Shown in pieces: positions 34,556 to 43,114 of a DNA stretch of 64,000 nt (within the stretch, counting starts at the first letter, position 1; each line of letters opens with the position of its first letter). The position numbers and the translations under genes were made by a program. The notes below the pieces were generated by a model. That model was given only the letters and a program-made list of their open reading frames with translations. It ran no database searches and was not told where the DNA came from. The stretch comes from Prevotella sp. E15-22 (GTDB lineage Bacteria; Bacteroidota; Bacteroidia; Bacteroidales; Bacteroidaceae): contig NZ_CP096247.1 in the NCBI RefSeq assembly GCF_023204875.1, forward strand, positions 2,728,001 through 2,792,000. Reading direction: 5' to 3'.

Positions 34556-36046
34556 ATGAAACAAACCATCATTCTATCCTTTCTCCTGTCAGGCTCATTG
34601 GCACTTCAAGCACAAAGCGTAACGAAGTACACCACCACTGAGAAAACCACATGGCAAAAGTCGAAGGCCACATTAGCATCGAAGGCCAACGGCACATTGG
34701 TAGCCACCATCAGCGGCGACGAAGCCGGAACCACGTTCCGTGCCTGGGGCACCACGTTCAACGAGCTGGACTGGGATGCCTTCAACCTGCTGAGCCGCGA
34801 CGATCAGGACGAGGTGATGCGCAACCTCTTTGCCCCCGATGGCGACCTGCACTTTACGCATGGCCGCGTGTCCATGAACGCCAACGACTATGCCCGCTCG
34901 TGGTATCAGTGCGACGATGTGGTGGGCGACCTCAGTCTGAAGCACTTCAATATCGAACGCGACAAACAGAATATCATTCCACTGGCTCGCGCAGCCCAGA
35001 AATACTGTCCGCAGCTGCAGTTATTCATGAGTCCGTGGAGTCCGCCAGCATGGATGAAGATCAACCAAGACTACTGCGTGCTGAGCAGTCCGTATAACAA
35101 ACAGCCCAAGGAGAAAGACTATCTGCTCTATGACGGTGCTGTGGACCCCGACGAGATGAAGCTCATGGGCGACCGCAACGGTGTCTTTCCACGTCGTTTG
35201 GCCACACAAGACTACTTCATTCAGGATCCACGCTATCTGCAGAGCTATGCCAACATGTTCTGTCGCTTCATCGACCTCTATGCCGAACAGGGCCTGCCCA
35301 TCACCAAGGTCATGTATCAGAACGAGGCCTACAGCTATACCCCCTACCCCGGTTGTGCCTGGACAGCAGAAGGCACCCTGCGCTTCAACAATCAATACCT
35401 GGCCCCCACCCTTCGCCAGCAGCATCCTGAGGTAGAACTGTGGATAGGCACCTTCAACACCAACCGATTGGACTATGTGCAGAAGATCATCGACGACCCC
35501 ACCCTACAATCCAACGTCAAAGGCATTGCCACCCAATGGGAATGCCGCGAGAACCTGCCACAACTCAAAGAGCGCTATCCGAAGTTGCGCCTCATGATGA
35601 GCGAGAGCGAGTGTGGCAACGGCTCCATGGACTGGCGTGCCGGCGAGCACACGTTCTTCCTGCTCAGCGACAACCTGGGCAATGGCTGCGACGAATATTA
35701 CAACTGGAACTTCATCCTCACCGACAACGGACAGTCCACATGGGGATGGACCCAGAATGCCCTCATCCAGGTGGACAGCAAGACGCGCCTGAAGCGCTAC
35801 ACCGCAGAATACTATGCCTATAAGCATTTCTGTCAGTTCGTTGGTCCTGGCACCCAGATCATCGCCTATGGTGGCAGAAGTCTCAGCAAGACGCCCGTGG
35901 TGGTGTTCCGCGATGGTCAGCGCCTCATCGTCACTGCAGGCAATCTAACCAACGAAAAAGCAGACTTGTGTGTGAACATCAAAGGCAAGTACCTGAACAT
36001 CACGGCCCAACCTCACTCGTTTAATACGTATGTGATTGGGAAATAA
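34556..36046 (+). CDS. Secreted glycoside hydrolase family 30 enzyme
   Basis: A 496-residue protein with a signal peptide (MKQTIILSFLLSGSLALQAQ). It shows the GH30 layout: an early substrate-binding segment (FRAWGTTFNELDWDAFNLLS, where family members usually have GFGGAxT), FMSPWSPPAWMK, the acid/base Glu in VMYQNEAYSYTPYPG, the nucleophile Glu in LRLMMSESECGNG, and a C-terminal beta-sandwich to residue 496. GH30 enzymes cleave beta-linked glucans, glucosylceramide, xylans or fucosides; the exact substrate cannot be read from the sequence. It stands alone and is followed by a tandem hairpin array at 36056. Confidence 0.88.
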   Translation: MKQTIILSFLLSGSLALQAQSVTKYTTTEKTTWQKSKATLASKANGTLVATISGDEAGTTFRAWGTTFNELDWDAFNLLSRDDQDEVMRNLFAPDGDLHFTHGRVSMNANDYARSWYQCDDVVGDLSLKHFNIERDKQNIIPLARAAQKYCPQLQLFMSPWSPPAWMKINQDYCVLSSPYNKQPKEKDYLLYDGAVDPDEMKLMGDRNGVFPRRLATQDYFIQDPRYLQSYANMFCRFIDLYAEQGLPITKVMYQNEAYSYTPYPGCAWTAEGTLRFNNQYLAPTLRQQHPEVELWIGTFNTNRLDYVQKIIDDPTLQSNVKGIATQWECRENLPQLKERYPKLRLMMSESECGNGSMDWRAGEHTFFLLSDNLGNGCDEYYNWNFILTDNGQSTWGWTQNALIQVDSKTRLKRYTAEYYAYKHFCQFVGPGTQIIAYGGRSLSKTPVVVFRDGQRLIVTAGNLTNEKADLCVNIKGKYLNITAQPHSFNTYVIGK

Positions 36047-36055
36047 GTATCCATG

Positions 36056-36165
36056 CTACCACGGCTTGGTAGCCTGACTACCAACGCTTGGTAGTGTGGC
36101 TACCAAAGCCTGGTAGCGTGCCTACCAAAGCTTGGTACTGTGCCTACCAAAGCTTGGTACTGTGA
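36056..36165. repeat. Five-copy 22-bp palindromic tandem array (A)
   Basis: Five head-to-tail 22-bp copies follow the GH30 stop by 9 bp. The core TACCAAAGCTTGGTA is a 15-bp palindrome with arms TACCAA/TTGGTA, and each core is followed by a 7-bp spacer such as CTGTGCC. Copies 4 and 5 are nearly identical; copies 1-3 differ at a few bases, mostly so that pairing is kept. A further hairpin (CATCTG/CAGATG) lies at 36171-36190. There are no unique spacers, so it is not a CRISPR array. Confidence 0.85.
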
Positions 36166-36243
36166 GTAACCATCTGCCGCGAAACAGATGACTCACTGTA
36201 GAAAAAAAATGGCATGATAAAGGGTTTGTGAAGGGATAAGGCC

Positions 36244-36750
36244 TTAGTGTTTCTTAACGGCCTGGGGTGTCCAGTTCTTTAAGAAACGAAGCACCTTGGC
36301 TTGATTATAGCTCTTGCCTTCCTCCAGGAAACTGGAGTCCTGGATATGAAGAACTTTTCCCTGACCATCGAGGACGACAAAGACGGGGAAACCGAAACGG
36401 GCGGGATTGTCGAGGCGCTTAAGCATGGACTGCGTCTGAGCAGTCTTCTCGGCATCTTGCGACTTGCGGGGGTTATAGTTCACATGAATATATACGAAGT
36501 TCTGGTCGATGACCTGACTGATGGTGGTATCTTTGGTGACAAAGTCGGCAAAGCGAAGACACCAAGGACACCAGTTGCCTCCCACCTGACAGACCACAAA
36601 CTTGCCACTACTCTTGGCTTGAGCCAGAGCCTCATCAATCTGTGTCATGGGATTGATTTCCTCGTTATAGACCTTCTTTAAAGCGGTCTGCGCATGAGCA
36701 GACAACGAAAGCAAGGCGACAAAGAGCACAAAAACAAATATCTTTTTCAT
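36244..36750 (-). CDS. Secreted thioredoxin-like protein (CPWC)
   Basis: A 168-residue protein with signal peptide MKKIFVFVLFVALLSLSAHA. The thioredoxin-fold active site is GGNWCPWCLRFADF near residues 58-71, with the cis-Pro region in FGFPVFVVLDGQGKVLH. It belongs to the thioredoxin_7-like group of periplasmic disulfide reductases or oxidases. It lies 3 bp downstream of the cyclophilin gene on the same strand, so the two are co-transcribed and both serve protein folding in the envelope or cytoplasm. Confidence 0.85.
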   Translation of the reverse strand: MKKIFVFVLFVALLSLSAHAQTALKKVYNEEINPMTQIDEALAQAKSSGKFVVCQVGGNWCPWCLRFADFVTKDTTISQVIDQNFVYIHVNYNPRKSQDAEKTAQTQSMLKRLDNPARFGFPVFVVLDGQGKVLHIQDSSFLEEGKSYNQAKVLRFLKNWTPQAVKKH

Positions 36751-36753
36751 AGC

Positions 36754-37482
36754 TTATTCAATAACTGTCATTCGCATTTCAATATCGTCGACAGGACGAT
36801 CGGCACGACCCGTAGCTGTGCCCTGAATCATCTCTACCACATCAAGACCTTCTTCCACCTCGCCAAACACAGTGTACTGGCCATCCAAATGAGGTGTACC
36901 GCCAATGGTGGAATAGAGCGTCAACTGCTCTTCGGAAAGACCGTCCTTACCAACCTTATTTTCAGCCTCAGCAACCAGTTTGTCCTGCAAAGTCTGCAAG
37001 CCCTCACGGTTTCTGTTGCGACGCATCTGCATAATCTCTTCACGATGGGCAGCAGCAAGCGTATTGAACGCATCCTGAACCTTCTGCATGCGCAACTGCT
37101 TGGAGAACTGACGTAACTGACCTTCGTTATACACCTGTCCCCAAACGATATAGAACTGTGAGCCACTACTGCGACGTTCGGGGTTCACCTCATCACCCTG
37201 ACGGGCAGCAGCCAAGGCGCCGCGCTTATGGAAGATGCCATCCTTGATCTCGGCCTCGAGCGTGTAGTCGGGGCCACCGACACCCAGCATCTTACCAGCA
37301 GGAGCACCTTTTGAATCAGGATCACCGCCCTGAATCATAAAATCCTTGATGACACGATGGAACAGGGTGCCGTCATAATAGCCTTCCTTGGCCAGTTTCA
37401 AGAAGTTATCACGGTGAATAGGGGTCTCGTCGTAAAGACGTACGACGATATCACCCAACATGGTTTCAATCTTTACTCGCAT
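36754..37482 (-). CDS. Cyclophilin-type peptidyl-prolyl isomerase
   Basis: A 242-residue protein without a signal peptide. The cyclophilin motifs FHRVIKDFMIQGGDP, SSGSQFYIVWG and GQYTVFGEVEEGLDVVEMIQ are present. An insertion of about 70 helical, charged residues (about 125-190, NTLAAAHREEIMQMRRNRNR) splits the domain, a feature seen in Bacteroidales members. It catalyses cis-trans isomerisation at proline. It is the first gene of a two-gene operon with the thioredoxin-like protein, with a -7 box at 37518. Confidence 0.9.
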   Translation of the reverse strand: MRVKIETMLGDIVVRLYDETPIHRDNFLKLAKEGYYDGTLFHRVIKDFMIQGGDPDSKGAPAGKMLGVGGPDYTLEAEIKDGIFHKRGALAAARQGDEVNPERRSSGSQFYIVWGQVYNEGQLRQFSKQLRMQKVQDAFNTLAAAHREEIMQMRRNRNREGLQTLQDKLVAEAENKVGKDGLSEEQLTLYSTIGGTPHLDGQYTVFGEVEEGLDVVEMIQGTATGRADRPVDDIEMRMTVIE

Positions 37483-37517
37483 ACCAGATATTTTTTATTT
37501 TTTTGTAATATTGGCTG

Positions 37518-37525
37518 CAAAGATA
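37518..37525 (-). promoter_or_regulatory. Probable -7 box of the cyclophilin operon
   Basis: TATCTTTG on the minus strand, 35 bp before the ATG at 37482. No TTG at the expected distance. Confidence 0.45.
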
Positions 37526-37547
37526 GTAATAATTCTCGGTTTTTCAG

Positions 37548-37555
37548 TACTTTTG
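37548..37555 (+). promoter_or_regulatory. Probable -7 box of the 37582-38633 gene pair
   Basis: TACTTTTG lies 26 bp before the ATG at 37582, back to back with the divergent box at 37518-37525. Confidence 0.45.
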
Positions 37556-37581
37556 CAGGTAGATTTAATAAGATTTGTAAT

Positions 37582-38112
37582 ATGGAGAATTTTGAAGACA
37601 CACTGCGCCACGACCTGCACCAGTTTCTGCAGAGCATCAAAGAGGTGGACGAACGACTGCCCGAATGTCCTGATGTGGAGGAAAAATGGGAGGCGGTGGC
37701 CAAAGCTTATATTCCCGACGGCATCCGCGAGTTTCAGGACTTTCCTTCGGCCTCACTGGGCTGGATGATGTATCTGGGCATGGCCGTGGCTAAGATGTGG
37801 GATACGGAGTGGGAGATCTATTCGAAGATTGAAGATCTCTATGGCTATATGCGCGACAAGCGAGGCTATGATGCCATGGACGAATATATACGTGAAGAGG
37901 TGCTTTTACTGGAGGGTATCGACTATACCGTATTAGAAAAGTTGACAGGTGAATGCGCCTCACGTGTGTATAACGCCTTGATGCGCCAACACTTTGAACC
38001 TGGCACCAAGGACGCCTTCAATGGATTTGTGAGCTGTCTGCATCAGCTCTACCTGATGGGAGCAGCCGTGCAACTGAAGCGCATGGGGTATCATATGACT
38101 AAGATGAACTAA
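37582..38112 (+). CDS. Conserved protein of unknown function
   Basis: A 176-residue, acidic, mainly helical protein. The ATG at 37582 follows the -7 box at 37548; a longer upstream frame would overlap the divergent cyclophilin gene. It has no signal peptide. Residues about 55-75 (SLGWMMYLGMAVAKMWDTEW) form an amphipathic or weakly hydrophobic helix. I do not recognise a family. The Nudix gene begins 5 bp downstream, so the two are probably one operon. Confidence 0.7.
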   Translation: MENFEDTLRHDLHQFLQSIKEVDERLPECPDVEEKWEAVAKAYIPDGIREFQDFPSASLGWMMYLGMAVAKMWDTEWEIYSKIEDLYGYMRDKRGYDAMDEYIREEVLLLEGIDYTVLEKLTGECASRVYNALMRQHFEPGTKDAFNGFVSCLHQLYLMGAAVQLKRMGYHMTKMN

Positions 38113-38117
38113 GCGAT

Positions 38118-38633
38118 ATGGACAACCTTAAAGAGAAATTCCCGATTGTTGACGAGGAGGGATGTGTGGTTGGCTCTGCCACACGAGGTGAATGCCATAA
38201 TGGCTCCAGACTGCTGCACCCCGTGGTACACTTGCACGTGTTTAATACGGCTGGTGATATCTATCTGCAGAAACGCCCAGAATGGAAGGATATACAACCT
38301 GGCAAATGGGACACCGCCGTTGGTGGTCATATGGACTATGGCGAGACACCCGAAGAGGCTCTTAGACGCGAGGTGCGCGAGGAGTTGGGCATCACCGACT
38401 TTACGCCGGAATTCATCGGAAAATATGTGTTTGACAGTAAGCGCGAGCGCGAGTTGGTATATGTGAACCGCACAATATACGACGGACCAGTAAGGCCATC
38501 GACGGAGGAATTGGACGGCGGACGATTCTGGACGATGGCAGAGATACGTGAGGCCATGGGCAAGGACATACTGACGCCCAACTTTGAAAGTGAGTTCAAG
38601 CGGTGTTTCGGTGAGGAAGCAGGACTCATATAA
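38118..38633 (+). CDS. Nudix hydrolase
   Basis: A 171-residue protein with a full Nudix box near residues 73-95: GHMDYGETPEEALRREVREE followed by LGI, matching GX5EX7REUXEEXGU. The N-terminal sequence (VDEEGCVVGSATRGECHNGS and LHPVVHLHVFN) is like that of isopentenyl-diphosphate isomerase and YfcD-type Nudix proteins, so the substrate may be a nucleoside or other diphosphate. The exact reaction cannot be assigned. It is co-directional with, and 5 bp after, the unknown gene at 37582. Confidence 0.88.
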   Translation: MDNLKEKFPIVDEEGCVVGSATRGECHNGSRLLHPVVHLHVFNTAGDIYLQKRPEWKDIQPGKWDTAVGGHMDYGETPEEALRREVREELGITDFTPEFIGKYVFDSKRERELVYVNRTIYDGPVRPSTEELDGGRFWTMAEIREAMGKDILTPNFESEFKRCFGEEAGLI

Positions 38634-38680
38634 AGTAGGTATTACATATACCTAAAAATGATGAAATAGCACGCAGACTC

Positions 38681-38711
38681 TTGTGCGTTTCATGAAAAAC
38701 GAGTACTTTTG
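38681..38711 (+). promoter_or_regulatory. Promoter of the hemerythrin-LuxR gene
   Basis: TTG at 38681-38683, 20 bp, then TACTTTTG at 38704-38711. The ATG is 34 bp further on. Confidence 0.7.
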
Positions 38712-38745
38712 CAGCGTTCTAAACCACAATAAATAGGTAAGCACA

Positions 38746-39705
38746 ATGAAGAACATGAAGATGTATGAGCCCAGCGACAAGATGATAACGCTGATTAAGG
38801 ACAACTACAGTGTGCTGCAGGCACTGGGCGCTTTTGGCATTAACCTTGGCTTCGGTGACAAGACTGTCAGTGAAACCTGCGAGATGAATGGTGTAGATAC
38901 CTACACCTTTCTGGCGGTGGTAAACTTCACCATTAACGATTATGCCAACTTTGAGGATGATGAGCAGATTAGTGTGCCCACCCTGCTGCATTATCTGAAA
39001 GCCAGTCATACCTATTATTTGGATTTCCAATTGCCCTTTATCCGCCGCGAGTTGCAAGAAAGCATCAGTGAGAACGATCCGCTGGGCATGCTTATCATGA
39101 AGATATACAATGAGTATGCCCAAGAAATTCGCCGGCACATGAAATATGAAGAGAAGACGCTCTTCCCCTACGTGGAGTCATTGCTGGAGGGACGTCCGCT
39201 GAACGACTATAACGTTGAGATGTTCTCAAAGCATCATGACCAAACGGACAAGACGCTGCGCGAGTTGAAGCTCATGATTATCAAGTACCTGCCTGCCGAC
39301 AACCTGCACAACAACCAACTCACGGCAACGCTCTATGATATCTATAACAACGAGGAGTGGCTGAAACAGCATGCCGAGGTGGAGGACCACATCTTTACAC
39401 CCGCCATCAAACGACTGGAACGACTGGTGAGGAAGGATGATGTGTCGAGAAACATCTCGTCAATGGTATTTAAGGGAGGACAAGACAATAATGAGGCCCT
39501 GTCCGACCGAGAGAGGGAGGTCATCATCGGTGTGGTGCAGGGCCTACAGAATAAGGAGATAGCCGACAGGCTATTTATTTCAGTTAATACGGTTATCACG
39601 CATCGACGCAACATTGCCCGCAAACTGCAGATTCACTCGCCAGCGGGACTTACCATCTATGCCATTGTCAACGGACTGGTAGATATATCGAGCGTGAAAC
39701 TCTAA
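38746..39705 (+). CDS. Hemerythrin-domain LuxR-type regulator
   Basis: A 319-residue protein without a signal peptide. Residues about 5-75 resemble the N-terminal ScdA/YtfE-type region (LIKDNYSVLQALGAFGINLG). Residues about 80-230 are a hemerythrin-like helical bundle with possible iron ligands in LLHYLKASHTYYLDF, IRRHMKYEEKTLFPYVE, MFSKHHDQTD and WLKQHAEVEDHIFTPAI. Residues about 250-315 are a LuxR/GerE helix-turn-helix (LSDREREVIIGVVQGLQNKE). Hemerythrin iron sites react with oxygen or nitric oxide, so a redox or NO-responsive transcription factor is inferred. It has a strong promoter and converges on the flavodoxin gene with a 4-bp overlap. Confidence 0.85.
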   Translation: MKNMKMYEPSDKMITLIKDNYSVLQALGAFGINLGFGDKTVSETCEMNGVDTYTFLAVVNFTINDYANFEDDEQISVPTLLHYLKASHTYYLDFQLPFIRRELQESISENDPLGMLIMKIYNEYAQEIRRHMKYEEKTLFPYVESLLEGRPLNDYNVEMFSKHHDQTDKTLRELKLMIIKYLPADNLHNNQLTATLYDIYNNEEWLKQHAEVEDHIFTPAIKRLERLVRKDDVSRNISSMVFKGGQDNNEALSDREREVIIGVVQGLQNKEIADRLFISVNTVITHRRNIARKLQIHSPAGLTIYAIVNGLVDISSVKL

Positions 39706-40241
39706 TCTTTCTTATATTTTTTCGTCTTCAGGAACTGGCCGACTTCTTTCTCGGCCTCAGCAATACGTGCTTTGCGCAAGCCAAAGCCATCGACAACCGT
39801 TGCCTTTGGAAGGGCTTTTCGCAACGCATCGGTTGAGGTCTCGAGGCCACTGGTGCCAAAGGTACAGAAAGGAACAACGGTCTTACCTGAGAAGTCCTGC
39901 TCGTTCAACAGGGTATAAATGGGATTGGCATAGGTGCCAAACCAAATGGGATAACCCAGAAAGACAACGTCATAGTCGGCAATTTTCTTGGTAAGAGGTT
40001 TTAATGCTGGCCATTCTTTACTTTGCATCTCACGCTGTCCACGCTGAATGGTTTCCTGGAAGTTTCCCGTATAGGGCGTGACACACTCGATACTCTCGAT
40101 ATCAGCAATCAATTGTTTTTGCAACTCCTGGGCAACCGTCTTGGTTGTACCAGTCTCGGAATAATAAAGCACCAGCATCTTCTGTGCTGACATGGTGGCA
40201 GTAGCAAGGAGCGCCACCAGCGAAAGGATTAGTTTTTTCAT
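39702..40241 (-). CDS. Exported flavodoxin
   Basis: A 179-residue protein. The flavodoxin fold is shown by the FMN phosphate loop YYSETGTTKTVAQEL near residues 26-40 and by YDVVFLGYPIWFGTYANPIY. Unlike classical flavodoxins it has an N-terminal signal peptide (MKKLILSLVALLATATMSAQ), so it probably works outside the cytoplasm. It may accept or donate electrons in the periplasm; partners are unknown. It lies 33 bp downstream of the AGCS transporter gene on the same strand and may be co-transcribed. Confidence 0.85.
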   Translation of the reverse strand: MKKLILSLVALLATATMSAQKMLVLYYSETGTTKTVAQELQKQLIADIESIECVTPYTGNFQETIQRGQREMQSKEWPALKPLTKKIADYDVVFLGYPIWFGTYANPIYTLLNEQDFSGKTVVPFCTFGTSGLETSTDALRKALPKATVVDGFGLRKARIAEAEKEVGQFLKTKKYKKD

Positions 40242-40274
40242 CTTTTTTTATGGTTTTAGGGTTCATTCTCTTCT

Positions 40275-41690
40275 TTACTCCCAGCAATCCAAATCTTTTT
40301 CAAGCTCTGGAAACTGGTCTCGATGAAACACAGGTTCTTTAATACCCTGCCGTTTCTGCTGACGATAATCATCGAGCAGGCGGAAAGCATAGCGACCCAG
40401 CAGGACGATGGCAACGAGGTTACAAGCCGTGAGGCAAGCCATGAAGAAATCAACGATATTCCACACTAACTCGAAACTGGCCATGGCACCAAACATCACC
40501 ATCACACCTGCAGAACAAATGCGATAGATGGTCATCACCCGGGTATTAGAGGTGATAAAGCGGATATTCGCTTCGCCATAGTAATAGTTGCCAATAATAC
40601 TTGAAAAAGCGAAAAGAAAGATGGCTATGGCCACAAAAATGGGGCCCAAGGCGCCAATCTCATTTTGCAAGGCTGACTGTGTAAGGGCAATGCCATTCAA
40701 TTCTGGAATAGAATAGAGTCCACTGATTAATATGATAAAGGCCGTACACGAGCAAACAAGAAGGGTGTCGGTGAAAACACCCAAGGCCTGAATGAGTCCC
40801 TGCTTGACAGGGTGCGACACGGCTGCCGTGGCAGCCACATTAGGCGCACTGCCCTCACCAGCCTCGTTAGAGAACAGACCACGTTTGACACCATACATGA
40901 TGGTAGCACCAAGTCCGCCTCCAGCCACCTGTTCTATACCAAATGCATCGAGTAGGATGATGCGAAGCACATGGGGTATCTGTCCAATATTCATGGCAAC
41001 AATCACCACAGCCAGCACCACATAGCCGATGGCCATGACGGGAACAAGGACACTACTGACGTGAGCAATGCGCTGAATACCGCCAAAGACAATAAACAGT
41101 GCCGTGACCGTCAGTATGACGCCCACCCAGAAAGGCGACCATCCAAAAGCCTCGTTCATAGCGCCACAGATGGTATTGGCCTGGATAGAGTTATTGGAAA
41201 GACCAAACTGACAGGTGATAAGCACGGCAAAAAGAACTGCCATCCAGCGTTGATGCAGACCACGCTGAATATAATAGGCAGGACCACCGATAAAGGAATC
41301 CTTATGTTTTTGCTTGAACAACTGGGCAAGCGTAGACTCAACAAAAGCCGTGGCCGAACCGACAAGGGCAATGACCCACATCCAGAATACGGCACCTGGG
41401 CCACCAACAGCTATAGCCGAGGCCACACCCGCCAAGTTACCGGTGCCAACACGGGTAGCAACACTGACGGCAAAGGCCTGGAACGACGAGATATGCTTGC
41501 GGCCAGAGCCTGCGCCACCTGCCGTATCGACGGCGGAATCGGCCAGCAAACGAATCATCTCGCCCACCATTCGGAACTGAACAAAACGCGTGCGCCATGT
41601 GAACCAAAGTCCGCAGCCTACCAAAACACCTATGAGCAGATACGCCCACAGTGCATCATTAATCGTTGTTATAAGATTGTTAAAGTCCAT
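40275..41690 (-). CDS. AGCS family sodium:amino-acid symporter
   Basis: A 471-residue membrane protein with about ten transmembrane helices. The start is set at the ATG at 41690 because a good promoter (41702-41732) lies directly upstream, inside a longer possible frame that begins at 41744. AGCS features include FRMVGEMIRLLADSA, GTGNLAGVASAIAVGGPGAV, FIGGPAYYIQRGL and KRGLFSNEAGEGSAPNVAAT. Such transporters import alanine or glycine with sodium. The flavodoxin gene follows. Confidence 0.92.
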   Translation of the reverse strand: MDFNNLITTINDALWAYLLIGVLVGCGLWFTWRTRFVQFRMVGEMIRLLADSAVDTAGGAGSGRKHISSFQAFAVSVATRVGTGNLAGVASAIAVGGPGAVFWMWVIALVGSATAFVESTLAQLFKQKHKDSFIGGPAYYIQRGLHQRWMAVLFAVLITCQFGLSNNSIQANTICGAMNEAFGWSPFWVGVILTVTALFIVFGGIQRIAHVSSVLVPVMAIGYVVLAVVIVAMNIGQIPHVLRIILLDAFGIEQVAGGGLGATIMYGVKRGLFSNEAGEGSAPNVAATAAVSHPVKQGLIQALGVFTDTLLVCSCTAFIILISGLYSIPELNGIALTQSALQNEIGALGPIFVAIAIFLFAFSSIIGNYYYGEANIRFITSNTRVMTIYRICSAGVMVMFGAMASFELVWNIVDFFMACLTACNLVAIVLLGRYAFRLLDDYRQQKRQGIKEPVFHRDQFPELEKDLDCWE

Positions 41691-41701
41691 GTTTCTGGCC
41701 A

Positions 41702-41732
41702 CAAAATTACTGAGAATATAACTAACTGCCAA
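41702..41732 (-). promoter_or_regulatory. Promoter of the AGCS symporter gene
   Basis: TTG at 41732-41730, 20 bp, TAATTTTG at 41709-41702 on the minus strand. The -7 box ends 11 bp before the ATG at 41690, so the predicted leader is very short. Confidence 0.7.
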
Positions 41733-41783
41733 ATCTTTAATCATAATTTTTTGTGAGAGGGCACGGATTGATAGGAGAAACGT

Positions 41784-41814
41784 TTGGCTATTTCGATAAA
41801 ATTTGGTACTTTTG
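41784..41814 (+). promoter_or_regulatory. Promoter of the aroA-porX operon
   Basis: TTG at 41784-41786, 20 bp, TACTTTTG at 41807-41814, then 21 bp to the aroA ATG. All genes from aroA to 50815 follow on the same strand with gaps of 6-43 bp. Confidence 0.7.
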
Positions 41815-41835
41815 TACCATCATTAATTCATTGAA

Positions 41836-43092
41836 ATGACAACATACAGCATTACTAAACCGGAGCGACTGCAGGCCACCATCAAACTGCCCGCATCGAA
41901 AAGCATATCAAACAGAGCCCTCATTATTCATGCGCTGACAGGAGGTAGCATGCTACCAGAGAACCTAAGCGACTGTGACGACACAGAGGTGGTTATCCAT
42001 GCACTGGAACAAATGCCCGAGGTCATTGACATCAAAGCTGCGGGCACGGCCATGCGCTTTATGACGGCCTTCCTGGCAACTACGGAGCATGGCGAGCACA
42101 CCATCACTGGAACAGACCGCATGCAACACCGCCCCATCAAGATTCTGGTTGACGCACTGCGACAACTGGGAGCTGACATTGCCTATGAAAAGGAAGAGGG
42201 TTTTCCACCACTTCGGATAAAAGGTTCCACTTTGGACGGCGGTTCGCTGGAGGTGGCTGGCAACATCAGTTCGCAATACATATCGGCACTGTTGCTCATT
42301 GGTCCGATGCTGCGTAAAGGATTATCATTGCGACTGCTGGGCGACATTATCTCACGCCCATACATCGACCTGACACTATGGACGATGCGCGAGTTTGGCG
42401 CAGATGCTGAATGGACTTCTGTAGACACTATCACCATTCAGCCCAAGCCCTATGAGAGTAGGCCATACGTCATCGAGAACGACTGGAGCGCTGCCAGCTA
42501 TTGGTACGAGATTATGGCGCTGAGCGACGACCCTGAGGCAGAGATCTGTCTGGAAGGTCTGATGGATGGTTCGAAGCAGGGCGACTCGAGCGTTCGCTAT
42601 ATATTCAGTCTGCTGGGAGTCAAGACGACCTTCGGCACCAAGAAGTCGGGCGTTCCGACAAAGGTAACGCTGACGAAGAGTGGACACAGGGTGAACCGAT
42701 TGGAATACGACTTCGTAAACGCCCCCGACCTGGCGCAGACCTTTGTGTGCACCTGCTGCGCATTGGGCATACCTTTCCACTTTACCGGGTTACAGACACT
42801 AAAGATAAAAGAGACTGACCGCATGGCAGCCTTGAAGAAAGAGATGAGTAAGCTTGGTTACTTACTGGAGGACATTGACGGACGCGAACTGAAATGGGAT
42901 GGAACGACGACTCAGGTCATCGGCACACAGACTGCCATTGACACCTACGACGACCACCGCATGGCACTGGCTTTTGCCCCACTGGCCATGAAGAATGCTA
43001 TCTGCATCAATAACCCACAGGTGGTTTCAAAGTCGTATCCGCGGTTCTGGGATGATCTGAGGGCTGCCAACTTTACTATCCAACAATTGTAA
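41836..43092 (+). CDS. aroA: 3-phosphoshikimate 1-carboxyvinyltransferase (EPSP synthase)
   Basis: A 418-residue enzyme of the shikimate pathway that joins phosphoenolpyruvate to shikimate 3-phosphate. Recognisable motifs are KLPASKSISNRALII, the AAGTAMRFMTAFLATTEHGE region, IKETDRMAALKKEMSKLG and TYDDHRMALAFAPLAM, including the conserved Lys, Arg and Glu residues of the active site. It is the first gene of a probable operon that continues into type IX secretion regulators. Confidence 0.95.
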   Translation: MTTYSITKPERLQATIKLPASKSISNRALIIHALTGGSMLPENLSDCDDTEVVIHALEQMPEVIDIKAAGTAMRFMTAFLATTEHGEHTITGTDRMQHRPIKILVDALRQLGADIAYEKEEGFPPLRIKGSTLDGGSLEVAGNISSQYISALLLIGPMLRKGLSLRLLGDIISRPYIDLTLWTMREFGADAEWTSVDTITIQPKPYESRPYVIENDWSAASYWYEIMALSDDPEAEICLEGLMDGSKQGDSSVRYIFSLLGVKTTFGTKKSGVPTKVTLTKSGHRVNRLEYDFVNAPDLAQTFVCTCCALGIPFHFTGLQTLKIKETDRMAALKKEMSKLGYLLEDIDGRELKWDGTTTQVIGTQTAIDTYDDHRMALAFAPLAMKNAICINNPQVVSKSYPRFWDDLRAANFTIQQL

Positions 43093-43114
43093 CTCAACAT
43101 TCGACATTATATAC

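Noticed and set aside
36056..36165. CRISPR-like array
   Set aside because: There are no unique spacers, the 7-bp linkers are too short and partly conserved, and there are no cas genes nearby.
41691..41744. N-terminal extension of the AGCS transporter
   Set aside because: The promoter TTG-N20-TAATTTTG lies within it, so the start at 41690 is preferred.
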